Shown in pieces: positions 15,458 through 24,571 of a DNA stretch of 64,000 nt. This DNA is from JAICKM01 sp038228295 (GTDB taxonomy: Bacteria > Chloroflexota > Chloroflexia > QHBQ01 > JAICKM01), in NCBI GenBank assembly GCA_038228295.1, contig JBBRPH010000008.1:48795-112794 (forward strand). The letters are read 5' to 3'. The position numbers and the translations under genes are program-made. The first letter of the stretch is position 1. Each line of letters starts with the position of its first letter. Below the pieces are notes generated by a model that had not been told where the DNA came from, did no database searches, and saw only the letters and a program-made list of their open reading frames with translations.

Positions 15458-17326
15458 CTATTTTACCGCTAGTTCCAATTCGACCGGTTCCGAGGCGGCA
15501 TTTAGCCCATCTTTCGCGCTAATCTTTAAGTAATAAGTGCCGGCGGTGCCCATGCCCTTGCCGGCCCCCTTCAGGATCAGCATGGTTTTTAGGTCCAGGT
15601 CGGCTATGGCCGGCAGTTTGGATTGCTCGGCTCCCGTTTTGTCGGTCAGCATCACCAGCATACTGCCCTTTTTATTGGGATTGTTGACGCGGACAGCCGC
15701 CGTGGGCGAGCCGGCTTCGGTTAGCGTGAAGCTTAGATACAGCACATCGTCCGGGCCGGCCAGATGGATCTGCGCGTGCAGCGGCAGCGTCACCGCCAAC
15801 GCTTGGGCGGGCGTACTGTGGCCGGCATTAGCGGCGATGGTGGTCGCCGGGCCACTAGTGGCGGCCGGAGTGTCGGTGGCGACCGCTTCCGGCGTTTCGG
15901 TCGGCTGGATCTGCTCCGACGGGCCGTTGATTTCCACCTTGATTGCCTTTTTCGAGACGGTCGCGCCGCTATCGGCCGCGATCTTCAGCAGATAGGTGCC
16001 GGCATCGAATGGACCTTGGCCCAGGCTGTATTGCACGCCCGGCTCAATTGGTTTAGGGTCCAACAAACTTTTGCCGGCGGCATCAATCAGACTCACATTC
16101 AGCACGCCCCCATCGTCGGGATTGATGACCGACAGGTTGAGCGTGAAGTGCTCGGCGGCCTTGAAGCGCAGGTAGACTACATCTTGCGCGCTGCCCAGCG
16201 TGACGGCCGCTTTGACCGGTCCGCTCACAGCCAGCGCCTTGTCGGGCGTGTTATGGCCCGCGTTCGCACCCAGCGTGACGGTACCCGACGGGGCGGGATC
16301 GCCGGTGCTGTTCGATACGGCGGTCGCAGTCGGTGCAGGCTGCGCCCCGGCGGGCGCATCGGGCACATGAATCGTCGCGTCGTTGTGGCGGCTCAGGTTC
16401 ATTTCGACCAGCATCTTCATCGAGGCCGGTAGCGGCGTCGGGCTGGGCGTACCCGCGCCTGGCGTGCCCATCATGCCGCCCATCATCGCATCTAGCAGCT
16501 TGAAGAACGGCGCAAGATCCAGATCGAGGCGCACACGATGGATCTGCTTAGTGGCCGGGTCAATCCAGAAATCGGCCGTACCGAGCGCGGGATTGCTTTC
16601 CGGCACCGCCGCGCCGCTCCCGCCGCCCATCAGTGCGGCGGCATCCACTTTGCCGCTGAAGTGGCGGGTTGGCACGCCTTCAAGCGCTTCGTCGCCTACC
16701 GCCTTGTACGCAATCGCGCCGCCGACCAGCGCATCCAGGCCGGTGAGCGGGTTCGGGTCTTTGCCCACATTGAGGACGGTGGGACCGGTGCCCGGATCCG
16801 CCGCCTGCGCCGGCGTCTGCGTCCAGGCGCCACCCGCTACGCGGCTAAACGCCTGACCACCGGTCGCCAACTGTTCGGTTTGTGCGCCGTTGACCGTGCC
16901 TTTGATATAGACTTTATCGGGCGCAACAAAATCACCGGCTACCTGGATCGACTGGCTCATGGCGTCGCCACTGGCGGCCATCGTGAAATGGTAGCTTTTC
17001 AGATCCTTGCCGGCCGCCAATGCCTCCTTGACCAACGTCGCATCGCTGCTCGTGGCGGTGCCGCTGCTTGGCGCGGTCGGGGGTTGGGTCGCTGCCGGCT
17101 GCGTGGCGGGCGGTTGGGTCGCCGGGAGTGCGACCGTCACCGTGGGCGGGATGGGGGTGTTGCTCGGTTGGGGCGCGACTGTATTGGTCGCGGGGGTGCT
17201 GGTCGCGGCGGTGGTCGCTGTGGGTAGGACGGCCGTGGGGGTGGACGTATCGCCGCCACAGGCCGCCAGGATGCTGAACAGGGGTAGCACTGCGACCGGC
17301 AGGGCCACAGATTTCCACTTAATCAA
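15458..17326 (-). CDS. Secreted lipoprotein: LppX/LprG-like domain plus two repeated beta domains
   Basis: 622 residues with a TTG start at 17326, supported by AAAGGAG 9 bases upstream. Signal peptide with lipobox LAACGG (Cys23 lipidated), then a Thr/Pro stalk to residue 95. Residues about 97-330 resemble the LppX_LprAFG/LolA-like fold (LVKEALAAGKDLKSYHFTM). Two similar domains follow, each opening with ANAGH-TP-ALAV (about 355-465 and 500-620); they look like pre-peptidase-C-type beta domains and are an internal duplication. Family members bind or carry lipids or lipoglycans at the cell surface, so a lipid-carrier or surface-binding role is likely. Substrate unknown. Confidence 0.78.
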   Translation of the reverse strand: MIKWKSVALPVAVLPLFSILAACGGDTSTPTAVLPTATTAATSTPATNTVAPQPSNTPIPPTVTVALPATQPPATQPAATQPPTAPSSGTATSSDATLVKEALAAGKDLKSYHFTMAASGDAMSQSIQVAGDFVAPDKVYIKGTVNGAQTEQLATGGQAFSRVAGGAWTQTPAQAADPGTGPTVLNVGKDPNPLTGLDALVGGAIAYKAVGDEALEGVPTRHFSGKVDAAALMGGGSGAAVPESNPALGTADFWIDPATKQIHRVRLDLDLAPFFKLLDAMMGGMMGTPGAGTPSPTPLPASMKMLVEMNLSRHNDATIHVPDAPAGAQPAPTATAVSNSTGDPAPSGTVTLGANAGHNTPDKALAVSGPVKAAVTLGSAQDVVYLRFKAAEHFTLNLSVINPDDGGVLNVSLIDAAGKSLLDPKPIEPGVQYSLGQGPFDAGTYLLKIAADSGATVSKKAIKVEINGPSEQIQPTETPEAVATDTPAATSGPATTIAANAGHSTPAQALAVTLPLHAQIHLAGPDDVLYLSFTLTEAGSPTAAVRVNNPNKKGSMLVMLTDKTGAEQSKLPAIADLDLKTMLILKGAGKGMGTAGTYYLKISAKDGLNAASEPVELELAVK

Positions 17327-17467
17327 CGGTGTGTACTCCTTTATTGCTGCCGATTAAAGCAGGCTTCTTGCCTGAGCGCACAATTGCGGTCCCGGCGGAT
17401 GCCCTGACGCTGATACAGCAGCGGGTAACACGTTGACTGGAATGGTGGATGCCTGCTTTACAATGCC

Positions 17468-17514
17468 AATCCCCCCACCCGGTTACGCTACGGCGTGCCG
17501 TGGGTGAGGGGATT
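17468..17514 (-). terminator. Hairpin after the DoxX gene
   Basis: Arms 17468-17480 and 17502-17514 pair almost completely (C-run with G-run); about 60 bases past the DoxX stop. It lacks a long T-run on the minus strand, so terminator function is probable rather than certain. Confidence 0.5.
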
Positions 17515-17573
17515 TGGCCCGCAACAGGTAATCGCCGGCGGTACTTTGTTTTGGACTGCGGTTAGTGGCCCAG

Positions 17574-18116
17574 CTAACGAGTGACGATGGGTAGCTGCCG
17601 CCCGGTTGCCGCCATACGCCGATCTAACAACTGGTCTAGCGACAGCATTCCACCACCCAGCCAGATCAGCAGCACGCAGGCCAGGAACAGCGGCAACTCG
17701 GCGCTAGTGTTGCCCACCGTCAACATGGCGACCCCGATATTGGCCGCCAACAGGAAACCGAACAGGCGCGTTAGCAGCCCGATGATAAGGGCTAGGCCGC
17801 CGAACAATTCCAATGCGCCCACCAGAACGGCGGTTACTTCGGGTAAGGGCAGGCCGAGCGCACGGAAAAAATCCGGCCCCATACCGTACAGCACGTTGTT
17901 GCCGAAGAGTTTATCATAGCCGAACGGCATAAAGCCCAGATTGCTTAGGAAGCCGAGATCCTTCAGGCCCAACCCGGCCAGCACAAAGCCGCTTAGCCCA
18001 CCGGCATAGAGGCGCAGCAGCAGCGCGAGCCACATCAGGCCGGCGCGCACCCCGTCGGGGAGCGGCCCCAGCGGTTGGGACCAGTTGCGGAGTAACGGGG
18101 CCAGAAATGTCGGCAT
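17574..18116 (-). CDS. DoxX family membrane protein
   Basis: 180 residues with four hydrophobic segments. The third carries the family pattern ALELFGGLALIIGLLTRLFG. DoxX-type proteins are small four-helix membrane proteins linked to respiratory quinone or thiosulfate chemistry and to oxidative-stress membrane complexes; the precise role here is unknown. ATG 18116 follows AGAGGAGA. Promoter at 18165-18193. Probably monocistronic: terminator-like hairpin downstream. Confidence 0.82.
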   Translation of the reverse strand: MPTFLAPLLRNWSQPLGPLPDGVRAGLMWLALLLRLYAGGLSGFVLAGLGLKDLGFLSNLGFMPFGYDKLFGNNVLYGMGPDFFRALGLPLPEVTAVLVGALELFGGLALIIGLLTRLFGFLLAANIGVAMLTVGNTSAELPLFLACVLLIWLGGGMLSLDQLLDRRMAATGRQLPIVTR

Positions 18117-18477
18117 GGGGCTTTCTCCTCTGACTATGGTGCACAGCTCCTCTTCTACGTCCTTATTGTAGCACGGCGGTAGGGGGCCGGCAATCTCTCA
18201 TTCTTGGCCGGCCGGTATTTTTCTATCTATTGCACGTTCAATAGACCGAGTGGGCTGTAGTGGCGCTGCTTACTGCTCCTGTACCTGTTGCGGATCGCCC
18301 CAACGCGCTATGGTTTAGCTGCGGCCAAAGTTGTAGTGGCGCGGTCACGCTGTTCGCGCTCACCCGGCGGAGATTGGTGCGCCTAGCGTAGCAGACGCTT
18401 GATGCGCCGGGTCGGCTGTTGGGGTGATTAAGCGTCCGGCGCATGTATGTAGGCAGCCTATAGGGCAATGAAACCCG
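18117..18477. other. 361-base intergenic region between histidine kinase and DoxX genes
   Basis: It contains the DoxX promoter at 18165-18193 and, near the kinase stop, an 8-base inverted repeat (18362-18369 with 18405-18412) enclosing a smaller AGCGT/ACGCT hairpin, possibly the end signal of the kinase operon. A 76-codon open frame at 18238-18468 has no supporting signal. Confidence 0.5.
18165..18193 (-). promoter_or_regulatory. Promoter of the DoxX gene
   Basis: Minus strand TTGCCG, 17 bases, TACAAT preceded by TGC. Confidence 0.55.
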
Positions 18478-21093
18478 TCAGCCCTCGGCCAGGGGCAGGG
18501 TGAACTCGACCGTGGTGCCTGCGCCGGGCGTGCTGGTGACCTGAATCGTGCCGCCGTGGCCCTCCACCAGTTGGCGCGTAATGGCAAGGCCCAGGCCGGT
18601 GCCGCCGTGCGCACGGGCGTGGCTGCTGTCCACCTGGTAGAAGCGGTCGAAGATATGCGCCAGTGCTGGTGCGGAGATGCCGATGCCGGTATCGGCCACC
18701 TGCACACGCAGATATGCGCCGTCGGCCGCCGCACTCACCTGCACCGCGCCACCGGGCGGCGTGAACTTGATCGCATTGCCCAGCAGGTTGGTCAGAATCT
18801 GAATAATGCGCTGGCGGTCGCCGCGCACCGGCGGCAAGGTTGGCGGCAGATCGGCCATTAGCGTCAGGCGCACCTCGGCGGCTTGCGGCTGCAAGACCGT
18901 CAGCACCTCAGCCACCAACGGCGCGGGGGCCAGCGTCTCCCAGGTGAAGGTCACAGTGCCGGCTTCGATGCGCGAAATGTCGAGCAGGTCGTTGATCAGC
19001 CGGCTCAAGCGGTCGGCCTCACGGTCGGCCACTTCCAGGCACTCCCGCTGCGCGGTAGTGACCGGTCCGACCTCGCCTAGCAGCACCAGCTTGACGAAGC
19101 CCTTGATTGAGGTCAGTGGTGTGCGGAGTTCGTGCGACACCATGCTGAGGAAATCGCTCTTGAGGTCGTTGACGCGGCGCAGTTCGGTGATGTCATGGAA
19201 CACGGCCAACCCGCCGGTGATTTGGTAGCTGCTGCGTGTCACCGGCAGGAAGCTGAACTCCAGCGTGCGTTCGGTGGGGCCGCGCACGTCGATCTCGCCC
19301 CGATAGGGCAGCCCCTGGCCCAGCACCACATTCAATAGGTCGCCGGTGGGATCGCCGCCGCGATAGTCTACGCTATAGGGCGAGCGGGCTAATAGCGCCA
19401 ACAAGTTCGCGCCTTCGCTGGTGGTGAACGGCACCGCGAACAGCGCATCGGCCACCGGATTCGCCAGGATAATTCGTCCACCCGCGTCCGTCACCACCAG
19501 GCCGTCGCTCATACTGGTGATCGTGGTGGTGAGCGTGGCCTTTTCGGCGCGCAGCCGCTCGAACAGCAGCGCGTTTTGCATGGCGTGGGCGGCCTGCGAG
19601 GCAAAGACCAGCAGCAACTCGGCTTCAACCGGCGACCAGTGGCGCGGCTGAGGCGCATAGATGCAGAGCGCGCCTAATACGCGGCCCTGGCTGATCAGCG
19701 GCACGGCCAGCAGCGAACGCACATCGGGCGGCAAGGCGGTGTCGGTGGGTGGCCCAACTGTCGGTAGATCGTAGATCGCCACCGTCTTACCGGCCTGCAA
19801 CACACGCTCGATGGGGCCGTCGCGCCGCGTCAGCAGCGGCGTAAGCGCGCCGGCCATGCTCACGCCGACCACAGCGCGGCCGGCGATGACCCCGTCGCGC
19901 TCGTCGGGCACATAGACGGCGCCCATTTGCGTGCCCAACAGGCTGCTGACGTTCCGCAGCACGGTACGGAGGATGGTGTCGTAGTCTAACTGCGAGATGA
20001 TCGCCCGCGAGGTATCCTGTAACACGGTCAGTTGGTGCAAACGGCCCTGTGCGCGCTCGTAGAGCCGGGCGTTGGCAATGGCGCCGGCGGTGTGCTGCCC
20101 CAGCAGCATCAGCAGCGACTGATCTTCGGCGCTGAATAGGCGGGTCGGATGTTGGTCGGTTACTTCCAGCACGCCCAGTAAATCGCCTTGCCACAACAGC
20201 GGCACGGCGACCAGGGCGGGCAAGGCGGCCGCGCCCTCAGCGGCGGTGCGCAGCAGCAGCCGGCGGTCGCGCACCACCGCGCCGGCCAGCCCGTCGCCGG
20301 GGCCGGCCGTACTGCTGCCGGTGTCGAGCAGCGCGGGGCCGTAGGCCGCCGCCGCCGCTGTGAGGACGCGCCCCTGCGGATTCCAGAGCGCCAGTACCCC
20401 CGTGCCGGCTCCCACGAGTTCGACCGCGTGCTGCACTGCCGTCGCCAGTACACTCGCTAAATGCAGCGTCGCGCCGATTTCCGCGCCTGCCGTTTGCAGG
20501 GCCGTCAGGCGCTGGGCCCAGGCGGTGGCTTGCAGGTAGAGGCGAGCATTGCGCTGGGCCACACTTACCTGGCCCAGCAGCAAGCGCAGCGCGGCCAGCG
20601 CATCGGGCGACAACAGCGGTGGCGGCGGGGCCAGCAGATGCAACAGTGCCGGCTGTTCCTGCTCCACCGGCAGCGTCAGCAACAACTGCAGTCCCTGATC
20701 GGCGGCGACGGCGGCCGCATCCGATGGCAGCAACTCGGTCAACGCCCGCCATTCCGGCGCGATTTCGGGCCGCTCGGCGTTGAAGATCATCGTGAGCGTG
20801 ATGTGGCTGCGCGTGGTTTGCGGCGACAGGGCGGCCAGCGCCTCGCCCAGCACGAGGTCTACGCCCTGCGCCAGCAGCACACGGCCGGGCGCAGTAGCGG
20901 TCGGGCGGCTGCACAACAGCGCCGCCGGCACGCCCAGCAAGGTCACGGCCCCATCGAGGGCTAGTTCATAGATACGCCCCGTATCCAACGTCAAGGCCAG
21001 TTCGCGCCCATAATGGGCCAGCACGGCCAGATAGCGGTTGGGCGCAGCGAAGGCAGGGTGGATTGGGGCGGGGCGCGCATCGTCGGGGATCAT
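18478..21093 (-). CDS. Multi-GAF/PAS sensor histidine kinase
   Basis: 871 residues, no membrane segments, so cytoplasmic. Order: a degenerate GAF-like region (about 25-180), GAF (about 195-345), GAF (about 365-500, with VPLISQGRVLGALCIYAP), PAS (about 520-635), HisKA with phosphoacceptor His654 in MVSHELRTPLTS, and HATPase_c with N-box GNAIKF, G1 DTGIGIS and G2 GGTGLGLAI. GAF domains usually bind small ligands or sense redox or nucleotides. It overlaps the upstream receiver-GGDEF gene by 4 bases (ATGA), so the partner response regulator is very likely that protein. Last gene of a four-gene operon. Confidence 0.93.
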   Translation of the reverse strand: MIPDDARPAPIHPAFAAPNRYLAVLAHYGRELALTLDTGRIYELALDGAVTLLGVPAALLCSRPTATAPGRVLLAQGVDLVLGEALAALSPQTTRSHITLTMIFNAERPEIAPEWRALTELLPSDAAAVAADQGLQLLLTLPVEQEQPALLHLLAPPPPLLSPDALAALRLLLGQVSVAQRNARLYLQATAWAQRLTALQTAGAEIGATLHLASVLATAVQHAVELVGAGTGVLALWNPQGRVLTAAAAAYGPALLDTGSSTAGPGDGLAGAVVRDRRLLLRTAAEGAAALPALVAVPLLWQGDLLGVLEVTDQHPTRLFSAEDQSLLMLLGQHTAGAIANARLYERAQGRLHQLTVLQDTSRAIISQLDYDTILRTVLRNVSSLLGTQMGAVYVPDERDGVIAGRAVVGVSMAGALTPLLTRRDGPIERVLQAGKTVAIYDLPTVGPPTDTALPPDVRSLLAVPLISQGRVLGALCIYAPQPRHWSPVEAELLLVFASQAAHAMQNALLFERLRAEKATLTTTITSMSDGLVVTDAGGRIILANPVADALFAVPFTTSEGANLLALLARSPYSVDYRGGDPTGDLLNVVLGQGLPYRGEIDVRGPTERTLEFSFLPVTRSSYQITGGLAVFHDITELRRVNDLKSDFLSMVSHELRTPLTSIKGFVKLVLLGEVGPVTTAQRECLEVADREADRLSRLINDLLDISRIEAGTVTFTWETLAPAPLVAEVLTVLQPQAAEVRLTLMADLPPTLPPVRGDRQRIIQILTNLLGNAIKFTPPGGAVQVSAAADGAYLRVQVADTGIGISAPALAHIFDRFYQVDSSHARAHGGTGLGLAITRQLVEGHGGTIQVTSTPGAGTTVEFTLPLAEG

Positions 21094-22043
21094 GAAGCCG
21101 GCTCTGGCGCGGGGGGATCGGGCAAGGGGCGCTCGACAAAATAGCCGCTGCTGCCCTGCTGTTTAGCGCGTTTCTTCACATGGGCGGCAAACTGGCCCAC
21201 CTCTAGATGCGAGGTGAATTGGCGCCGCTCGTTAGTGACCACGCCGATGCTGAGGCGGGGCGGGCCGAAGTGGCGTACTTGACCGGCGCGGTCTTCCAGC
21301 ACAAAACCATCGGGCGCGCCGGCCGCCACGCACAAGAGGTCGGCGGCCCCTTCGAACTGGCGCAGCGCCTGTTCACAGATCGCCAGAATAGACGCCGGCG
21401 GGGCGATGCCGACAAAATCATCCCCGCCCACGTGCCCGAGGAACGTGCCCGCGCCGCCCTGGTCGTGCATCGCCCGGCGGATCACATCGGCCAGCACCCG
21501 CAGTAATTGATCGCCCCAGCTAAAGCCGAAAAAGTCGTTATACGACTTGAAATCGTTGAGGTCGAAATAGAACAGCGCAAAGGGGATTTGCGGATCGACC
21601 AGCCGCTCGCGAATCGCCTGTTCGATCAAGGTGTTGCCGGGCAGTTGTGTCAGCGGGTTAATCTGGCCGCGCTCGGCAGCGCGCCGCAACTGCACTTTGA
21701 TGCGTGCCACCAGTTCCTGCGGCTCAAAGGGCTTGGTCATGTAGTCGTCGGCACCCGCCTCCAAGCCGGCGATTTTATTGTCAATCACATCAATGGCCGT
21801 CAAGAAGATGATCGGGACGTGCGAGATGAGTGGGTCGGCCCGCAACCCGCGGCAGACTTCCAGGCCGCTTGTATCGGGCAACATCCAGTCCAATACGATC
21901 AGGTCGGGCCGTTCGTGCAGTGCCGCTTCCAGCGCCTGCCGGCCGTCTTCGGCCAGGCGCACTGCATAGCCGCGGCTTTCCAGGGTGATCCGCAGCAAGC
22001 GGCGCACGGCCGGTTCATCATCTACTATGAGGATTAGGGTCAT
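21090..22043 (-). CDS. Response regulator: receiver plus GGDEF (diguanylate cyclase)
   Basis: 317 residues from ATG 22043 (a TTG two codons earlier is unlikely). Receiver domain 1-120 with acidic pocket Asp8-Asp9, phosphoacceptor Asp52 and Lys104. GGDEF domain about 130-300 with active-site motif GGDDF (206-210) and the FDLNDFKSYND metal/substrate helix near 160. GGDDF keeps the residues needed for cyclic di-GMP synthesis, so activity is plausible. Overlap ATGA with the kinase downstream; the PAS/GGDEF/EAL gene upstream ends 116 bases before its start. Expected to convert kinase input into cyclic di-GMP. Confidence 0.92.
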   Translation of the reverse strand: MTLILIVDDEPAVRRLLRITLESRGYAVRLAEDGRQALEAALHERPDLIVLDWMLPDTSGLEVCRGLRADPLISHVPIIFLTAIDVIDNKIAGLEAGADDYMTKPFEPQELVARIKVQLRRAAERGQINPLTQLPGNTLIEQAIRERLVDPQIPFALFYFDLNDFKSYNDFFGFSWGDQLLRVLADVIRRAMHDQGGAGTFLGHVGGDDFVGIAPPASILAICEQALRQFEGAADLLCVAAGAPDGFVLEDRAGQVRHFGPPRLSIGVVTNERRQFTSHLEVGQFAAHVKKRAKQQGSSGYFVERPLPDPPAPEPAS

Positions 22044-22159
22044 ACACAATTACCTTAGCCGCCGGCGGGTACGTACCGCATGGGGCCTGTGGGGCGGTCC
22101 CGGACTAGGAGATCCGGCAGGTCAACAACTGCCGGCGGTCGCGGGAGCTGCCCTGCGCC

Positions 22160-24571
22160 TTAGCCTTCTACTAGGCAGGCTAGCGGTAAGCCTTGATAGT
22201 AGCCCTGCGCATACGTTACACCGATCTCGCGCACAATGGCGCGGATGGCCGCCGACTCCACAAATTCAGCGACCGTTTCTTTGCCGAGCGCCCGGGCGAG
22301 TGTGTGCATTGCTTGCACGATATGGCGGTTGCTACTGTCGTCTTCCAGCGTGCGGATAAACGAGCCGTCGATTTTAATCTGATCTACCGGTAGGCTGCGC
22401 AGATAGGCGAACGAAGTAAAGCCCACACCGAAGTCGTCCAACGCGAAGGGGCAACCCAACGTTTTCGCCTCCCGAATCCAGTGTTCGGCGCGCACAAAGT
22501 CTTGCACCGCTGCCGTCTCGGTGATCTCAAAGCCTAGCCGGGGCGGGGCCACACCCGTCACCTGTAATTCGCGGCGGATGAATTCCAACAGCCCCTCGTC
22601 GGCCAGGCTGCGCGCCGACAGGTTCATGAAAATGCGCGCCCCGTCGTGTTCTTGGAGCGTGCGGATGACTCCGCGCACGACCCAGCGGTCCAACGGCGGC
22701 ATCAGGCCGAAGCGTTCCGCCGCCGCGATAAACGCTCCCGGCATGACCAGGCTGCCGTTCTCATCGAACATACGGATCAGGGCTTCATAATGGGCAATCG
22801 TGCCGTCACTGAGCCGCGTGACCGGCTGATAGTGCAACACCAGTTGGTCGTCGCGCAGAGCGAGTTTGATGCGGCGCACCCACTGATTGGCTGCCGAGAG
22901 TTGGCTAAGGGTGCTTTCGTCGGCGTGGTAGGCGACGAGTCGGTTGCCGCCCTGGCGCTTGGCGGCGTGCATCGCGCTGTCGGCCTGGGCCAATAGGTCG
23001 CCGGCTGCGATCGTGCCGTCCAACCCTACCAGGCCCAGGCTCAAGCTGAGATCGAAATTGCGGCCGCCGACATAGAACGGATAGCTGTCCACCATGACCC
23101 GCAGCTTTTCCGCGATGCCCTGTGCCTGATCGAGCGTGGTGCCTTCCAACAGCACCGCGAAGTTATCGGCGCCGATGCGCGTCAGCAGGTCGCCGGGGCG
23201 TAAGGCTTCGCTTAACAAGCCGCTGAGAATACTCAACAACTGATCGCCGGCGTTATGGCCCACCGTGTCGTTGACCAGCTTGAAGTTGTCCATATCTAGG
23301 AATAGCAACGCGCTCTCCTGGCCGCGCCCGGCCCGCAGCACCGCGCGCTCCAGCCGGCTTTCCAGTTCGCGCCGGTTGGGGAGGCCGGTCAGCCCATCAT
23401 GGTTCGCCAGATAGAGGAGTTGCTGCTCGTTGCGTTTGCGTTCGCTGATGTCTTGCATGATGGTGATGAAGTAGGTGACTACGCCCTGCTCGTTCAGCAC
23501 GGGAGTGACGGTTTGCTCGGCGGTGTAGAGGGTGCCGTCTTTGCGGCGGTTGATCAGCTCACCCTGCCAGACTTGACCGGCGCGGATCGTTTCCGCCATT
23601 TGGTGGTAGAACTCGTGATCCTGTTCGCTCGACTCCAGAAAATCGGACGAGTGGCCGGCCATATCGCCCGGTTGGTAGCCGGTTAGGCGGCTAAAGGCGG
23701 GGTTGATCCAGGTGATGCGGCCCAACCGATCGCTGATCATGATCGCGTTGGCCGCCGACTCCAGGGCCGCCGCCTGCAAGCGCAACTGGCTTTCGGCCCG
23801 CTTACGGTCACTCACATCGGTGCTGATCACCAGGCACGCCGTCCGACCGTCAAACTGGATGGGATGTGACGTGCTTTCGACCCACCGCTCGGCGCCGCTC
23901 TTGGTGCGGTGACGCCAAAGACCGGTTGTGATGGTGCCGCCGCCGGCGTCACCGGCGGCGCGCACCATGGCAGGCACCTCTTCCGGCGGGCGGATGTCGG
24001 CAATAGTCATCGCCAGAAACTCGTCACGGCTGTAGCCGTAGCGCGCCACAGCGGTCTCGTTTACGGCCAGGAAGCGCAGGGTGAGGCTGTCGTAGACCCA
24101 CATCGGCTGCGGGTTGGTGTCGAACAGCAGGCGATACTTGGCCTCGCTTTCGCGCAGGGTTTGCTGGGCTGTCTGCAACTGCCGTTCGGCGTACTTGCGC
24201 GCGCTGATGTCGTGGACGATGGCGTAGAGATATTGCCGCCCGCCTATTGAAATGGGGCCGGAGTGCATCTCCACGTCGCGGATTTCGCCGGAGGCGCGGC
24301 GGTGACGAAAGAAGAAGTAGGCGCGCTGTTCCTCGGCGGCGTTCGCCAGTTCGTCCGCCAACTCCTCGCTCGACAGCATATTGATCTCGTCAATGGTCAT
24401 GCCGGTCAGCGTGGCGAGGGGATAGCCGTAGAAGGCGCAGGCCGCCGGATTCGCGTCCACAATCGCCATCGTTTGCGGATCGATCAGCAGTTGGATCGCG
24501 CCGTTACGCGCAAACAATTGCTGGTAGTTGTGGTGGTGTCCATCGTCGGTAGAGAGTGGTTGCCTGATCAT
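22160..24571 (-). CDS. PAS-PAS-PAS-GGDEF-EAL protein, probable c-di-GMP phosphodiesterase
   Basis: 803 residues, no membrane segments. Three PAS domains (about 15-125, 140-258, 265-378), the second and third ending in DVSDRKR- or DISERKR-type linkers. GGDEF domain about 385-550 with GADNF (467-471) in place of GGDEF, so cyclase activity is probably lost. EAL domain about 560-800: EAL at 596-598, ITET at 683-686, DDFG at 712-715 and IKIDG at 732-736 are intact, so phosphodiesterase activity is likely. It overlaps the NADH dehydrogenase gene by 4 bases (ATGA), tying its expression to that respiratory enzyme; PAS domains may sense redox or oxygen. Confidence 0.92.
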   Translation of the reverse strand: MIRQPLSTDDGHHHNYQQLFARNGAIQLLIDPQTMAIVDANPAACAFYGYPLATLTGMTIDEINMLSSEELADELANAAEEQRAYFFFRHRRASGEIRDVEMHSGPISIGGRQYLYAIVHDISARKYAERQLQTAQQTLRESEAKYRLLFDTNPQPMWVYDSLTLRFLAVNETAVARYGYSRDEFLAMTIADIRPPEEVPAMVRAAGDAGGGTITTGLWRHRTKSGAERWVESTSHPIQFDGRTACLVISTDVSDRKRAESQLRLQAAALESAANAIMISDRLGRITWINPAFSRLTGYQPGDMAGHSSDFLESSEQDHEFYHQMAETIRAGQVWQGELINRRKDGTLYTAEQTVTPVLNEQGVVTYFITIMQDISERKRNEQQLLYLANHDGLTGLPNRRELESRLERAVLRAGRGQESALLFLDMDNFKLVNDTVGHNAGDQLLSILSGLLSEALRPGDLLTRIGADNFAVLLEGTTLDQAQGIAEKLRVMVDSYPFYVGGRNFDLSLSLGLVGLDGTIAAGDLLAQADSAMHAAKRQGGNRLVAYHADESTLSQLSAANQWVRRIKLALRDDQLVLHYQPVTRLSDGTIAHYEALIRMFDENGSLVMPGAFIAAAERFGLMPPLDRWVVRGVIRTLQEHDGARIFMNLSARSLADEGLLEFIRRELQVTGVAPPRLGFEITETAAVQDFVRAEHWIREAKTLGCPFALDDFGVGFTSFAYLRSLPVDQIKIDGSFIRTLEDDSSNRHIVQAMHTLARALGKETVAEFVESAAIRAIVREIGVTYAQGYYQGLPLACLVEG

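Noticed and set aside
15350..15460. Purine riboswitch ahead of the permease
   Set aside because: The only strong structure is the hairpin that ends the upstream lipoprotein gene; I see no purine aptamer core sequences.
18238..18468. 76-codon minus-strand frame upstream of the kinase stop
   Set aside because: No ribosome binding site or recognisable motif, and it lies in a region with terminator-like hairpins.
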